Positions 26,222 to 34,486 of a DNA stretch of 34,540 bases are shown here, in pieces (positions within the stretch are counted from its first letter, which is position 1; every line of letters starts with the position of its first letter). The notes under the pieces were generated by a model that saw only the letters and a list, made by a program, of their open reading frames with translations, had not been told where the DNA came from and searched no databases. The DNA lies in assembly GCA_025451215.1 (NCBI GenBank), contig JANWKU010000060.1, forward strand, positions 1 through 34,540, read 5' to 3'. This DNA is from Terriglobales bacterium (GTDB lineage Bacteria; Acidobacteriota; Terriglobia; Terriglobales; Acidobacteriaceae). A program made the position numbers and the translations under genes.

Positions 26222-26749
26222 TTAGGCGAAATCGGGATACGACGCGTCCCGCGGAGAGATAATTTTCACTTCGACTGGCCAGCGAATTCCAAAGGCCCAG
26301 TCATTCCAGCGGAAGCCACGTCCAGCCTCAGGGGTATAAAACTCCGAAATCTGGTAGAAGACTTCGCTCTTGTCCTCTAGCGTGAGAAAGCCATGCGCGC
26401 AGCCTTCGGGCACGTAGAGCATGTGGTGATTTTCGGACGTAAGAGTTGCCGAGGTCCATTGCTTGAAGGTTGGCGATGAAGGGCGAAGGTCTACAGCGAC
26501 ATCAAATATCGAGCCCCGGGTGCAGCGGATTAGTTTCGCTTCCGCATAAGGCGATGCCTGATAGTGCATTCCGCGAAGTGTTCCCTTGAGATGGTTGAAT
26601 GAAATGCTGGTCTGCACCAGATTCGAATTTAGTGCATTCTTTTGAAATTCCTGACGGCACCAAGTTCGCGCGAAAAAACCGCGATCGTCATGCTTGCGTT
26701 CGATCTCAATTTCAAAAACCCCGACTATTTTCGTTCCGTGAAATATCAC
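26222..26749 (-). CDS. rfbC: dTDP-4-dehydrorhamnose 3,5-epimerase-like protein (RmlC family)
   Basis: 175 residues, near the normal 180. RmlC cupin motifs: DRGFFARTW (22-30), SFNHLKGTLRGMHYQ (50-64, catalytic base His62), IRCTRGSIFDVAVDLR (74-89), VPEGCAHGFLTLED (113-126, His119) and FYQISEFYTPE (131-141, Tyr132). Asp168 in SPRDASYPDF completes the His-Asp dyad. It epimerises C3 and/or C5 of an NDP-4-keto-6-deoxyhexose. No rmlA, rmlB or rmlD is in the window, so it may work with the RfbF-like enzyme, SDR and C-methyltransferase on a non-rhamnose sugar (inference). The start is GTG 26747-26749 with GGGGAAG just upstream. The DUF4910 gene follows after 4 bp. Confidence 0.9.
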   Translation of the reverse strand: MIFHGTKIVGVFEIEIERKHDDRGFFARTWCRQEFQKNALNSNLVQTSISFNHLKGTLRGMHYQASPYAEAKLIRCTRGSIFDVAVDLRPSSPTFKQWTSATLTSENHHMLYVPEGCAHGFLTLEDKSEVFYQISEFYTPEAGRGFRWNDWAFGIRWPVEVKIISPRDASYPDFA

Positions 26750-26859
26750 GGCAGCTTCCCCGGATCCTTCTGTGGCGCGTTTGAGTTCAATGAAATCATT
26801 GTGCGTTCAACTTTGGAGACGATGCAATGAGATGTTGGGTCTAAATTTCCAAAATGCAG

Positions 26860-28221
26860 TCACGAACTCCAGGCAGGGAGTTCATAAACCAGTCGCTCAC
26901 CATCCAATACGGCGTATGCGACTCGGGCTCTTTCTTTATTCGGACCCTCGATTTCCCAGTTTGTTCCACGAGCCACCAATTTCATCTGATCGCGCGCACG
27001 CCACCAGGCATTTACCTCGGCTGGCAAGGTGACCCAGATTTTTTCAGTCTCAACCATTTTCCGAAGGTAGTTAAGCAACGTTTCGTAAACATTGCGCGCG
27101 CGGATATCAATGAGGTAATCAGGGTGGGTAAGAATACTCATGAGGCCATTCTTGCCCTTGATGAGAGCCAGTTGCTGTCTCCAGAGTTCGATGGAGTAAT
27201 CCTCCAAAATATGAAAGAGTGAATAATCCTGCGCGGTGGTAAGAGGCATTTCCAGTATGTTGCCGATAAAGTAGGGCATCACCGTACAACAACCACCGCG
27301 CAGCGGTTCGAGATGAGCGACGTTTGGGACGGACATGTCGTAGGCAAACTCGAACGAGTCGTACCAGTCTTGGCGGCGGTACATCGCTCCAGCGCGGAAT
27401 CCTCGAGAGCCGTACTTACGAAGATAAAAGTTGATGCGTGCGGCCCGGCGGGCAAATTCCGTGCGCTCGGTATAAAGTCGCCCATCATGGTTCAAATCAT
27501 GGATGTTAAATTCACATCCACGGCTTCGAATATTGGCAACGTACTCCTCGGGGATTTTGTAACGCTTTTCCGGGATTACTTGATATGACGCCTTGAATCC
27601 ATAGGCATCGTCGAGATCCATCAGCTTGAATGTAAAATCGCGGCCGGCAGAACCCTCCACGTCATGTGTCAGGATCAGACAATTCGGCGCACCCTCGGGC
27701 CAAAACCAAACGAACGGCAGCCGTTTCACTCCGCTCGCTTCCATTAGGAGCCGGAGAAATTCCTGGTGAAGTGAATCCACCGTCAGGTCAACGGGCCAGG
27801 CGGGGAAAGGTAGCTTTTTCCAATCTTGAAAATATAGTCTTTGAAGTTGGCGCCGAATCGGAAACGGCAAAAGACTTCTAAATAGATAATAAAACTTGTA
27901 TACGATCTCGTTTGATGCAAACTGCTCCCAACCCCCGGGACTTTTCTGGCGATAACGTTCCAGGCGGAGATTCTCGATCACCTCGGCAAAGTCAAAGGGA
28001 AGCAGAACGGTGTCACCATTCTTGCGCACGGCCGTGGAAGCATCGAACGCCGAGGCAGCCGCTGCATTAGGCGCCGTGTCTAGTCGACATCGACCATAAC
28101 AAATGTTCGATTTGCCGAACTGGAAAAAGCCGGGGTCGCCGGAGCCGGTGTCGGTCGTCAGTCCGACATCTCCAAACGATTCAGGGGAAATCCTGTAATA
28201 GTCCAAAAGAGCTTGTTTCAC
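26860..28221 (-). CDS. Polysaccharide deacetylase-like (CE4/NodB-fold) protein
   Basis: 453 residues. An N-terminal region (1-170) of unknown fold precedes a NodB-like barrel: LILTHDVEG (182-190; Asp187 as the catalytic/metal Asp of CE4 motif 1), FNIHDLNHDGRL (238-249; His241-x3-His245, the HxxxH metal pair), RAGAMYRR (276-283) and SILTHPDYL (362-370, His366). These positions suggest an active metal-dependent deacetylase. No signal peptide is visible, so it may act in the cytoplasm on a lipid-linked or nucleotide sugar. The start GTG 28219-28221 lacks a good SD. Downstream comes the RmlC-like gene (110 bp gap), upstream the FemAB/GNAT gene. Deacetylase plus FemAB pairs occur in several exopolysaccharide loci. 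Confidence 0.85.
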   Translation of the reverse strand: MKQALLDYYRISPESFGDVGLTTDTGSGDPGFFQFGKSNICYGRCRLDTAPNAAAASAFDASTAVRKNGDTVLLPFDFAEVIENLRLERYRQKSPGGWEQFASNEIVYKFYYLFRSLLPFPIRRQLQRLYFQDWKKLPFPAWPVDLTVDSLHQEFLRLLMEASGVKRLPFVWFWPEGAPNCLILTHDVEGSAGRDFTFKLMDLDDAYGFKASYQVIPEKRYKIPEEYVANIRSRGCEFNIHDLNHDGRLYTERTEFARRAARINFYLRKYGSRGFRAGAMYRRQDWYDSFEFAYDMSVPNVAHLEPLRGGCCTVMPYFIGNILEMPLTTAQDYSLFHILEDYSIELWRQQLALIKGKNGLMSILTHPDYLIDIRARNVYETLLNYLRKMVETEKIWVTLPAEVNAWWRARDQMKLVARGTNWEIEGPNKERARVAYAVLDGERLVYELPAWSS

Positions 28222-28434
28222 GTTAGAGTGTGGACGACCTGCCCCCGGCCCACCTTTCTATCTTAAAGTAGCATCCCCGCAAGAGTGGCCCCACAACGAG
28301 AAGTGGTTGACCTGATGATTCGATACCTGGCAGGGTCAAAATGTTGATATCAGTATGACCTTTGAAGGCATCCTATGACCTTTTCGCCCGCAAAAACTGC
28401 CGAGGCTAGCGGCAGGATAGTAATTGAAATCTGT

Positions 28435-29532
28435 CTATCCGACGTGTGGATAGAGCACTTTGCCAACCATGATTTGCAATTCGGCGGGGAGGAGAGCAAA
28501 AGCGCTCTTTGCTACATTCCATTTCGGATGAGTGACGGGACGGCGGACTGAACCTCCCGGGTATCGCCAATAGACAAGACTCCTGGGATTTGGAACCCAC
28601 TGGTTTTTGAAAGCTAAGAGTCCTGAGTTATCTGGTTCGGTGCGTCCGAAGTCGAATCGAGTAGCTCCTTTTGATTTCGCTGAGGTAATGGCTTTCCAGA
28701 AAAGCCATGGAGTTGCTGCGTAGTTGTTGAATCGTGCGTCGGAGCAGCCATACTTATAATAGGTGGTGTCTTTAAATTGAAGCGTTAGCATCGCGGCGAC
28801 GGGATGTGCGTCTTTGTAGGCCACTCGCATTTCCAGTGCCTGGTCCATTTCGTCCACCAAATTGCAGAACCAGAGATAGGGCGTAGGTGGAACGCGCTGT
28901 CTCCGCCGAGTCAGCACGAATAAGCTGTAGAAATCCTTTAGGAGATCGTGGGACCTGCCACACTTCTCGATGAGGCCTGCACGTTCTGCCCTTTGAATAC
29001 GACGCTGCACCGAATCTCTGTCGAAACTACAAAAAAGGTCGTCCAGACATGGCCTTAGATCAAGAGCGTGAAGGTAATATTCCTCACAAGGAACAAAGCC
29101 GCATTCCGCACCCACCTGGCCGAACCGCGCCTTGAGCGGACGTATTTGTAGATACTTCCAGCTTTGCTCTTCCCTGACAGCCCGCATGAACTGGATCAGC
29201 AAACGCAGCTCATCCGTAGAGTCGCAGAGAGGTTCGGAGTGATCTGAAAATGGCAAGGAGACAAGACGGCGTCCGGTCAACCAACTTTCAACTTGGCAGA
29301 AGACCAAGCCGTTGGTGAGATCAGTCCCTGGCTGAGTGGTGGTGAACGCAACTGCAGTATACCCGTAGGTACGGCGCAGGGTGCGTAACCACTCCACCGT
29401 GTGAAAGACGGAAGCTCTTGGATGTACCCGTACAAATGAGCCCCAACGGGGATCCTGAATCGGGTCCAATCGATAACCAATTAAACCTGTGGATGGCTGA
29501 GAAAGATTACCTGGCAAGTTGCAATTCACCAT
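28435..29532 (-). CDS. FemAB-related / GNAT-fold N-acyltransferase
   Basis: 365 residues from ATG 29530-29532. The frame is open to TTG 29584-29586, but that extension would create a lipoprotein-like leader unsuitable for this cytoplasmic family. The FemAB-type double-GNAT pattern is seen: an N-terminal half with VFHTVEWLRTLRRTYGY, a central RDSVQRRIQRAERAG segment and a second half with YYKYGCSDARFNNYAATPWLFWKAI. It ends with the family's RFDFGRTEPDNSGLLAFKNQW block. Such proteins transfer amino-acyl or acyl groups to sugars or lipid-linked intermediates in exopolysaccharide loci. The donor is unknown. It lies just downstream of the second flippase and 213 bp upstream of the CE4-like deacetylase, so acylation and deacylation are encoded side by side. 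Confidence 0.86.
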   Translation of the reverse strand: MVNCNLPGNLSQPSTGLIGYRLDPIQDPRWGSFVRVHPRASVFHTVEWLRTLRRTYGYTAVAFTTTQPGTDLTNGLVFCQVESWLTGRRLVSLPFSDHSEPLCDSTDELRLLIQFMRAVREEQSWKYLQIRPLKARFGQVGAECGFVPCEEYYLHALDLRPCLDDLFCSFDRDSVQRRIQRAERAGLIEKCGRSHDLLKDFYSLFVLTRRRQRVPPTPYLWFCNLVDEMDQALEMRVAYKDAHPVAAMLTLQFKDTTYYKYGCSDARFNNYAATPWLFWKAITSAKSKGATRFDFGRTEPDNSGLLAFKNQWVPNPRSLVYWRYPGGSVRRPVTHPKWNVAKSAFALLPAELQIMVGKVLYPHVG

Positions 29533-29614
29533 CCTGTCCGAGGCGCAAGCTGTGGTAAAGAGTGAAGCGAGCGCAATATAACGCAATAACGTTCCGTAGC
29601 TGTGCGTATAGAGA

Positions 29615-31123
29615 TTACGCAGTCTGGCTAGAGGGCCGCAACTCTTTCAACAAGCTTCTCAAAGAAACCATCTCTATCTGTACGGCAGGGATAAGCCAGG
29701 ACATCAAAAACACTACGGCGAACACAGCAGCGCAGGCCAACAATTGCGAATAAATGTGGTCTGGCGCGACCACTCGCAGGACGATTTCCGTGCAAAGCAC
29801 AGCGACAATGCAGAGCGAAACTGGGAACGCGATGGCTCGCCCGAGACGCAGCAAGGTCAACGTGGTACCTCTAAAAGTAAATTGAAGAATTCCCGGGAGA
29901 AGCGCAAGTATTGCCAGAGATCCAGAAAGCGCCACCCCCTTTATTCCAAAAGGCAGACCGATTGCATAACTGAAAATAATCAGAGGAGCCACAACCAGGA
30001 GTAGGAGTAAGAGCTGGAGAGACTTTCCTTGGCTGATAAATAACCAGAAGGTAGATTCGAGCAGGACTTGCCCCAGAGCGGCGATGGCCAGCAACTGAAA
30101 AACCGGGGCCGCTTCGCTCCATTTATGCCCGAGGAGCAAAACGATCACCGGCCGAGCAGCAACGAACAAGAACGCAAAAATCGGCGCGCAGGTCCAAATA
30201 ATCAGATTCACTGCGCGAAGATAGAAATGGGCGAAACGGTCTGGAACATCCTGGATTCGGCTGAGAGTGGGCACGGCTACGCTCCCCGCAGGCACAATCA
30301 GCTGACGGACTGGCAGCATCAGCAGATTGTAGGCCCGTGAATACAAACCGAGCGGCGCAGCTCCCGAATACCACCCAATTAGAACATTGTCTGCGCTTCG
30401 GGTCATTGTGATGACGAAATAAGATGCGGCAATATTCCCACCGAAAGCGACCATGGAGCCAACCTGGGCCCCCCGGCGTGGAAGACTTGGCCTCCATTTG
30501 ACCATGACCCATGAGAGCGCCATTTGGATAAAGTTCAGGGTTAACGGGAGAGCGACCAGGGCCCAGTATCCAGCTCCTCGCCAAGCCAGAACGATCGAGA
30601 TCGGCACCGCGACTGCATAAGAGGAGATATCTCGAATAGCAAGGTCAAGAAATCTCATTTGCCGCTTTAGAAGGGCGTCCGGCTGAACCCTCAATCCACC
30701 GAAGAAAAAGGTCAAAGACGACAGCAACGCGATACGGGTGAGCCTGGGATCGTGATAGAACCGAGCGATCAGTGGGGATAGTGCCATGGTCAGAAACATC
30801 AACCCCATCCCGATTGCCACGTTTATCCAAAACAATGCAGAGACCTGTTCTTGAGTGATCTCCTTGCGCTGAATCGTGGCCTCAGACAGCCCGAGATCAG
30901 CGAACGCCTGCGCGAGACCTGTGACGGTAGCGACCATGGCGACAAGTCCAAAATCTGCCGGGATTAGCAACCGCGCAAGAATCACCGTTGCGGTGGTTTG
31001 AATCAGGAATTGAGTGCCTTGCGAAGAGAGGTTTAGCAGTCCTCCGCGCACGGAACGCCCACGCAAATCCGTATTCAAATGTTCGGTGCTGAAATCCAGG
31101 GCTGTTTCGTGTTCAGCGGGCAT
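29615..31123 (-). CDS. Second Wzx-type oligosaccharide flippase
   Basis: 502 residues with about 12-14 hydrophobic helices from residue 27 on. PST-family features: GGLLNLSSQGTQFLIQTTATV, LARLLIPADFGLVAMV, LGLSEATIQRKEITQEQVSALFWIN and SGAAPLGLYSRAYNLLMLP. It shares the same landmarks as the flippase at 15678 but is not near-identical. The predicted role is export of lipid-diphosphate-linked glycan across the inner membrane. Start ATG 31121-31123; the upstream SD is weak. Two flippases within 34 kb suggest two glycans or two adjoining gene sets. Confidence 0.92.
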   Translation of the reverse strand: MPAEHETALDFSTEHLNTDLRGRSVRGGLLNLSSQGTQFLIQTTATVILARLLIPADFGLVAMVATVTGLAQAFADLGLSEATIQRKEITQEQVSALFWINVAIGMGLMFLTMALSPLIARFYHDPRLTRIALLSSLTFFFGGLRVQPDALLKRQMRFLDLAIRDISSYAVAVPISIVLAWRGAGYWALVALPLTLNFIQMALSWVMVKWRPSLPRRGAQVGSMVAFGGNIAASYFVITMTRSADNVLIGWYSGAAPLGLYSRAYNLLMLPVRQLIVPAGSVAVPTLSRIQDVPDRFAHFYLRAVNLIIWTCAPIFAFLFVAARPVIVLLLGHKWSEAAPVFQLLAIAALGQVLLESTFWLFISQGKSLQLLLLLLVVAPLIIFSYAIGLPFGIKGVALSGSLAILALLPGILQFTFRGTTLTLLRLGRAIAFPVSLCIVAVLCTEIVLRVVAPDHIYSQLLACAAVFAVVFLMSWLIPAVQIEMVSLRSLLKELRPSSQTA

Positions 31124-31192
31124 GCTTACTTTCTCTATTTAATATAGGCGGCAAGATAATTTATCGAAATCAGAGGACTGCACCCATCGAGA

Positions 31193-32503
31193 TTAGGAGG
31201 CAAAAGCGGTTTTGCCGGACGTGTTATCCGAAACCCCTGGTGGCGCTCCGTGGCGAAGTAAGTTGGCGTAAACGTTTAGCGTTGCATGGCCAACGATATC
31301 CCAGGAATGTTTCTCGGTGACGAAATCGATAATCTTCTGCCTACGAGCTGGCAATTGTGAGAACAGTTCACTTGTAAAGTACGAATCGATGGCTCTGGCC
31401 AAATCGGTTGGATTTTCCGGCGCAAACACAAATCCTGTTTCCCCATCGAGAATTTCCTCCTTGAGGGGCCCTACGTCAGCTGCGAGAACCGGCAGACCGA
31501 AGCTGTACCCAAGGAACAGCACGCCGCTTTGATATATGTAACGATACGGTAAAGCTAAAACGTCTGCGGCCTTGAAATAAACCTCGGTATCCTCATCGGG
31601 AATATATTCTTCTTTTAAAATCACTTGTCCATTTCGAACGTGTCCTTGGATACTTTGCCGAAGTTCATCCCAATATTCCCCACAATTCTTCGGGCGACCC
31701 GCGATGATTAAGCGATACTCGTGATTTTGTTCCCAGAGACGTTGAACCGCGGCAACCAGATATTCGAGTCCCTTATAGGGAGCAATGTTGCCGAAAAATA
31801 GGATGGTCTTTTCATCATCGGCAATACCTAAACGCCGCCTTGCTTGGAGCCGAGTTAGTTGTGTATTGGGGACGGCATTGTTAATTCCGAAAGGGATAAC
31901 GGTCACGCGCATGGGCTGCACAGCGAACTCTGCGATGAGGTCCGTCTTCATTTTTTCAGAGTGGACAAAAATGTGGTCGGACAAATGATACTGAAATCGC
32001 AACGTCAGCCGGTTCAGGACGGAATCCCTAGAGTCGCGCCTACGCGCATTGACGTTATGAACAGTGAGAACGATATTTTTGCCCAACCACTTGTAATACA
32101 ACATCAGCAGGGTGCGATCAAAGTACTCAAATTTGTTGTTCCACAGGATGTGAAAAAGTTTCGGTTTGCAGGTCAGGGCATAGCGAATTAGTCGAACATA
32201 GTACGCTAAGACTCGAAGCATTTTTTTTGTAAATGCCGCCTCTGGCCGCTGGTCACCACGCAAATTAAGAAAATTCACTCGCGGATTGCCCCGAAATTCC
32301 GGGCAATCCAGATCATCGCTGCCAACCAAGTCAAAAGTAACGCCCTTTGCGGTTAGCTCGGTAGCCAGGCCGAAAGCATAGGGCTTATCGCCACCTCCAG
32401 TAAGCAAAGAGATTTCGATTCGGTCGACCGCCTTGCCGGATCGGAAAGAGGGTGGTTCAAGAGGGATTTCCTTACCTTTTTCCGACGCCATTTCCTCCAT
32501 CAT
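31193..32503 (-). CDS. GT4 (GT-B fold) glycosyltransferase
   Basis: 436 residues. The N-terminal half has a GT-B fold acceptor domain (SLLTGGGDKPYAFGLATEL, VLTVHNVN, FVHSEKMKTDL, VTVIPFGIN). The C-terminal half is a Glycos_transf_1 domain: ILFFGNIAPYKGLEYLV, RLIIAGRPKN, EEYIPDEDTEVYFKAADVLALPY and GLPVLAADVGPLKEEILDGETGFVF, with the E-x7-E-type donor site. It is retaining GT4-like and cytoplasmic. The start ATG 32501-32503 overlaps the GmhA-like TGA (32500-32502) in an ATGA junction; a second ATG follows at once. The tail SDNTSGKTAFAS is unremarkable. Coupling to a sedoheptulose-phosphate-isomerase-like protein suggests, but does not prove, a heptose or related donor. Confidence 0.92.
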   Translation of the reverse strand: MMEEMASEKGKEIPLEPPSFRSGKAVDRIEISLLTGGGDKPYAFGLATELTAKGVTFDLVGSDDLDCPEFRGNPRVNFLNLRGDQRPEAAFTKKMLRVLAYYVRLIRYALTCKPKLFHILWNNKFEYFDRTLLMLYYKWLGKNIVLTVHNVNARRRDSRDSVLNRLTLRFQYHLSDHIFVHSEKMKTDLIAEFAVQPMRVTVIPFGINNAVPNTQLTRLQARRRLGIADDEKTILFFGNIAPYKGLEYLVAAVQRLWEQNHEYRLIIAGRPKNCGEYWDELRQSIQGHVRNGQVILKEEYIPDEDTEVYFKAADVLALPYRYIYQSGVLFLGYSFGLPVLAADVGPLKEEILDGETGFVFAPENPTDLARAIDSYFTSELFSQLPARRQKIIDFVTEKHSWDIVGHATLNVYANLLRHGAPPGVSDNTSGKTAFAS

Positions 32504-33087
32504 GCCGCCGCTAACCGCGCTTCCAGAAGTTCACATATCGCATGACCGATCGTAATATGCATTTCCTGAATCCGCGCCGTGGACTTGGACGGCACGCAGA
32601 GGCAAAGATCACACGCCGCCCGCAACCTTCCGCCGGATTCTCCGGTCATACCAATCACTGTGACATTGGTCTGCCGGGCCGCCTCGATTGCACGAAGAAT
32701 GTTCTGACTATTTCCGCTGGTAGTGATCGCGAGAAGTACATCTCCGGGACGGGCATGGGCTGACAGCTCGCGGGCGAAAACGTGTTCGAAGCCATAGTCG
32801 TTGCCAATTGCTGTCAGAGAAGAAGTATTCGGATGCAAGGCGAGCGCTCGGAAAGGTTTCCGCTCCAGAAGAAAGCGTCCGGTTAGCTCGGCGGCAAGGT
32901 GTTGTGCATCCGCGGCTGATCCCCCATTCCCAGCGATGAGCAATTGCCCACCGGCTGCCAAAGAAGAATAGATCATGTCAACGGCACTGGAAACCGGGCC
33001 CGCAAGTCGAGGAAGCGTCTTGGCCACTTCCAAGTGTTCGCTCCAGATTTCCATGATTTTATCCAACTGTTGCGTCGAGGATTCCAC
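32500..33087 (-). CDS. gmhA: SIS-domain phosphoheptose isomerase (GmhA-like)
   Basis: 195 residues, the normal GmhA size. AGNGGSAADAQHLAAE (52-67) carries His63 and Glu67; TSGNSQN (123-129) is the SIS phosphate loop; STARIQEMHITIGH (169-182) carries Gln174 and His182. Together these are the known metal and substrate ligands of sedoheptulose-7-phosphate isomerase. It makes D-glycero-D-manno-heptose 7-phosphate for heptose-containing glycans. The start is GTG 33085-33087 with AAGGAG 7 nt upstream (33095-33100). No heptose kinase, phosphatase or nucleotidyltransferase is nearby, so either they lie elsewhere or the enzyme has another sugar-phosphate substrate. It sits 17 bp after the GT2 gene and overlaps the GT4 gene. 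Confidence 0.93.
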   Translation of the reverse strand: MESSTQQLDKIMEIWSEHLEVAKTLPRLAGPVSSAVDMIYSSLAAGGQLLIAGNGGSAADAQHLAAELTGRFLLERKPFRALALHPNTSSLTAIGNDYGFEHVFARELSAHARPGDVLLAITTSGNSQNILRAIEAARQTNVTVIGMTGESGGRLRAACDLCLCVPSKSTARIQEMHITIGHAICELLEARLAAA

Positions 33088-33094
33088 GTTTTTA

Positions 33095-33100
33095 CTCCTT
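33095..33100 (-). promoter_or_regulatory. Ribosome binding site of the gmhA-like gene
   Basis: AAGGAG on the minus strand, 7 nt upstream of GTG 33085-33087. It supports the GTG start and lies inside the 17-bp gap after the GT2 stop. Confidence 0.75.
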
Positions 33101-33104
33101 TAAA

Positions 33105-34166
33105 TTAGTCCTTGGAGGCGGAACTCAGCCTATGTGTAGTTCGTGCAGCTGACGATGCGCGCATCTCGTATTGGTACATGAGCTTGTCCATATACATGAA
33201 CAGCACCGATTTCATTTGTGGGAACCCTCTCTGCGCGCGTTTTGCGAATTTCCAGCCAAAAATGGATTTCATCCAGGCGTATTTCCAGCGGAGGCGGGGC
33301 GCATGCAAATGTCCGTGCAGTTCCGCAGCGATGGATTGGAGTTCAGCCACAAGATCGGGACGCTCGGGATAAAAATTCTCAAACCACGTCTGGAGATAAT
33401 TGCAGCAGGCCTTTCGGACGCGATCACTTTCTTCGAGAGATCGGAGGTACTGAACATGGAGCTTCATCGAGACAATCATCGAGTCTTTCTTGTCGTCAGA
33501 GTTTCCAATATAACTTACGCGATTCAAGGAAGGAGTTCTTCGATAGAAGACTTTGGCTTCCGGCACAAAAAGTGTCCCCTTCGACGCCAACAAGACCCGG
33601 CAGAAGTATTCGCCGTCGTCATCACTCTGAAGCCGGGTGTCCCAAGGTCCCGCGGCTTCGGTAAGTTCTCGGCTTGTCAACCAAGTGGCTGTCTGCATAT
33701 GCAGGTTTTCGCCCATCTTTCGGAGCAGCCACTCCGTAGGGGAAAGATTGTTCCAGAGAGAATTGGGCACGAATTTTGCTAAGCGAGTGCGATAGCTAAA
33801 AAAGCCCCAAGGGCCAGAGAGGAGGATTCGTGGATCAAAATCTCCGCGAAGCGCTGCAATTTGGCGCTCAATTTTGTCGGGTACCAGAAGATCGTCTGCA
33901 TCCAGCCACTGGATGTAATCCCCCTGGCTGAACTCCAGGGCATGGTTTCGAGCGGCCGAGGAACCCTGATTTTCCTTGGTCACTACTTTGACCTGCACAG
34001 ACGCAAAGCGTTCGGCAATGGCCCTCGTTTCGTCGCAGGACCCATCATCAAGCACGATGATCTCTTTGCGCGGCCAGGTTTGCGACAGCGCGGACTGGAT
34101 TGTTTCGGCGATCCATCTCTCCGCGTTATAGGCGGGAATGAGAATGGAAACCAATGGAGTCTTCAT
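33105..34166 (-). CDS. GT2 family glycosyltransferase
   Basis: 353 residues. GT-A motifs: VSILIPAYNAERWI (6-19), IIVLDDGSCDET (36-47), ENQGSSAARNHAL (65-77) and the metal site QWLDADDLLVP (86-96). A C-terminal helical region of about 130 residues is basic and aromatic (YAWMKSIFGWKFAKRAQRG) and may lie on the membrane. ATG 34164-34166 follows AAGG at about 8 nt and overlaps the TGA of an open fragment (34163-34375) in an ATGA junction. The gene therefore once followed another coding sequence in the same operon. It is co-oriented with GmhA and GT4. Confidence 0.91.
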   Translation of the reverse strand: MKTPLVSILIPAYNAERWIAETIQSALSQTWPRKEIIVLDDGSCDETRAIAERFASVQVKVVTKENQGSSAARNHALEFSQGDYIQWLDADDLLVPDKIERQIAALRGDFDPRILLSGPWGFFSYRTRLAKFVPNSLWNNLSPTEWLLRKMGENLHMQTATWLTSRELTEAAGPWDTRLQSDDDGEYFCRVLLASKGTLFVPEAKVFYRRTPSLNRVSYIGNSDDKKDSMIVSMKLHVQYLRSLEESDRVRKACCNYLQTWFENFYPERPDLVAELQSIAAELHGHLHAPRLRWKYAWMKSIFGWKFAKRAQRGFPQMKSVLFMYMDKLMYQYEMRASSAARTTHRLSSASKD

Positions 34167-34375
34167 CTGCTCAACCTTAACAATTCCGGATGCACATACC
34201 GAACCAACTGCGGGACCTTGTGTCCTGAGGTGAAAGCGACAACGGCGACTTGATCCCGAGCGGTGGAACTCTCAAACCATTTACCAGTAATCTGAGGCGG
34301 TGTCCCTTGAACGGCGGGGATGCACAGACGAAAAGTGTGGCTGTTGTCCCTCGCGGAATATTCCTCTATCGTTGT
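34163..34375 (-). pseudogene. C-terminal remnant of an unidentified gene coupled to the GT2
   Basis: 70 codons are open on the minus strand, ending with TGA 34163-34165 that overlaps the GT2 ATG. The translation looks like a genuine protein tail (residues such as TFRLCIPAVQG, KWFESSTARDQVAVVAF, RYVHPELLRLSR). It is preceded by stop TGA 34376-34378 and has no usable start codon in its first two thirds. I infer the 3' end of a gene broken by an insertion, deletion or frameshift to the right. I cannot identify the family; a chance open frame is possible, but the ATGA junction and composition argue against it. Confidence 0.55.
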
Positions 34376-34447
34376 TCATCGGAGTTACACTGTTCTGCGA
34401 GGATCGCCACCGGCTATCAATCCCTGTAACTCGTTTATTAGCAATTA

Positions 34448-34486
34448 GTTATACGGGACGCCTTCGGCGAATGCGGCGCGTATAAC
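34448..34486. repeat. 39-bp imperfect palindrome, possible recombination or hairpin site
   Basis: Outer arms GTTATACG and CGTATAAC are perfect 8-bp complements, and the centre TTCG-G-CGAA is symmetric. In all, 16 of 19 base pairs match around position 34467. Flanking sequence 34376-34540 shows multiple stops and no coding pattern. It may be the end of a mobile element that truncated the gene at its left, or a transcript hairpin. Confidence 0.55.

Noticed and set aside
28279-28293. Sigma-54-like box TGGGGC-N5-TTGC upstream of the CE4-like gene
   Set aside because: Spacing is right, but the -24 element lacks CA; too weak in GC-rich sequence to call.
34448-34486. Integron attC site
   Set aside because: The palindrome has GTT at left and AAC at right, the reverse of attC (RYYYAAC...GTTRRRY), and no second site is seen.
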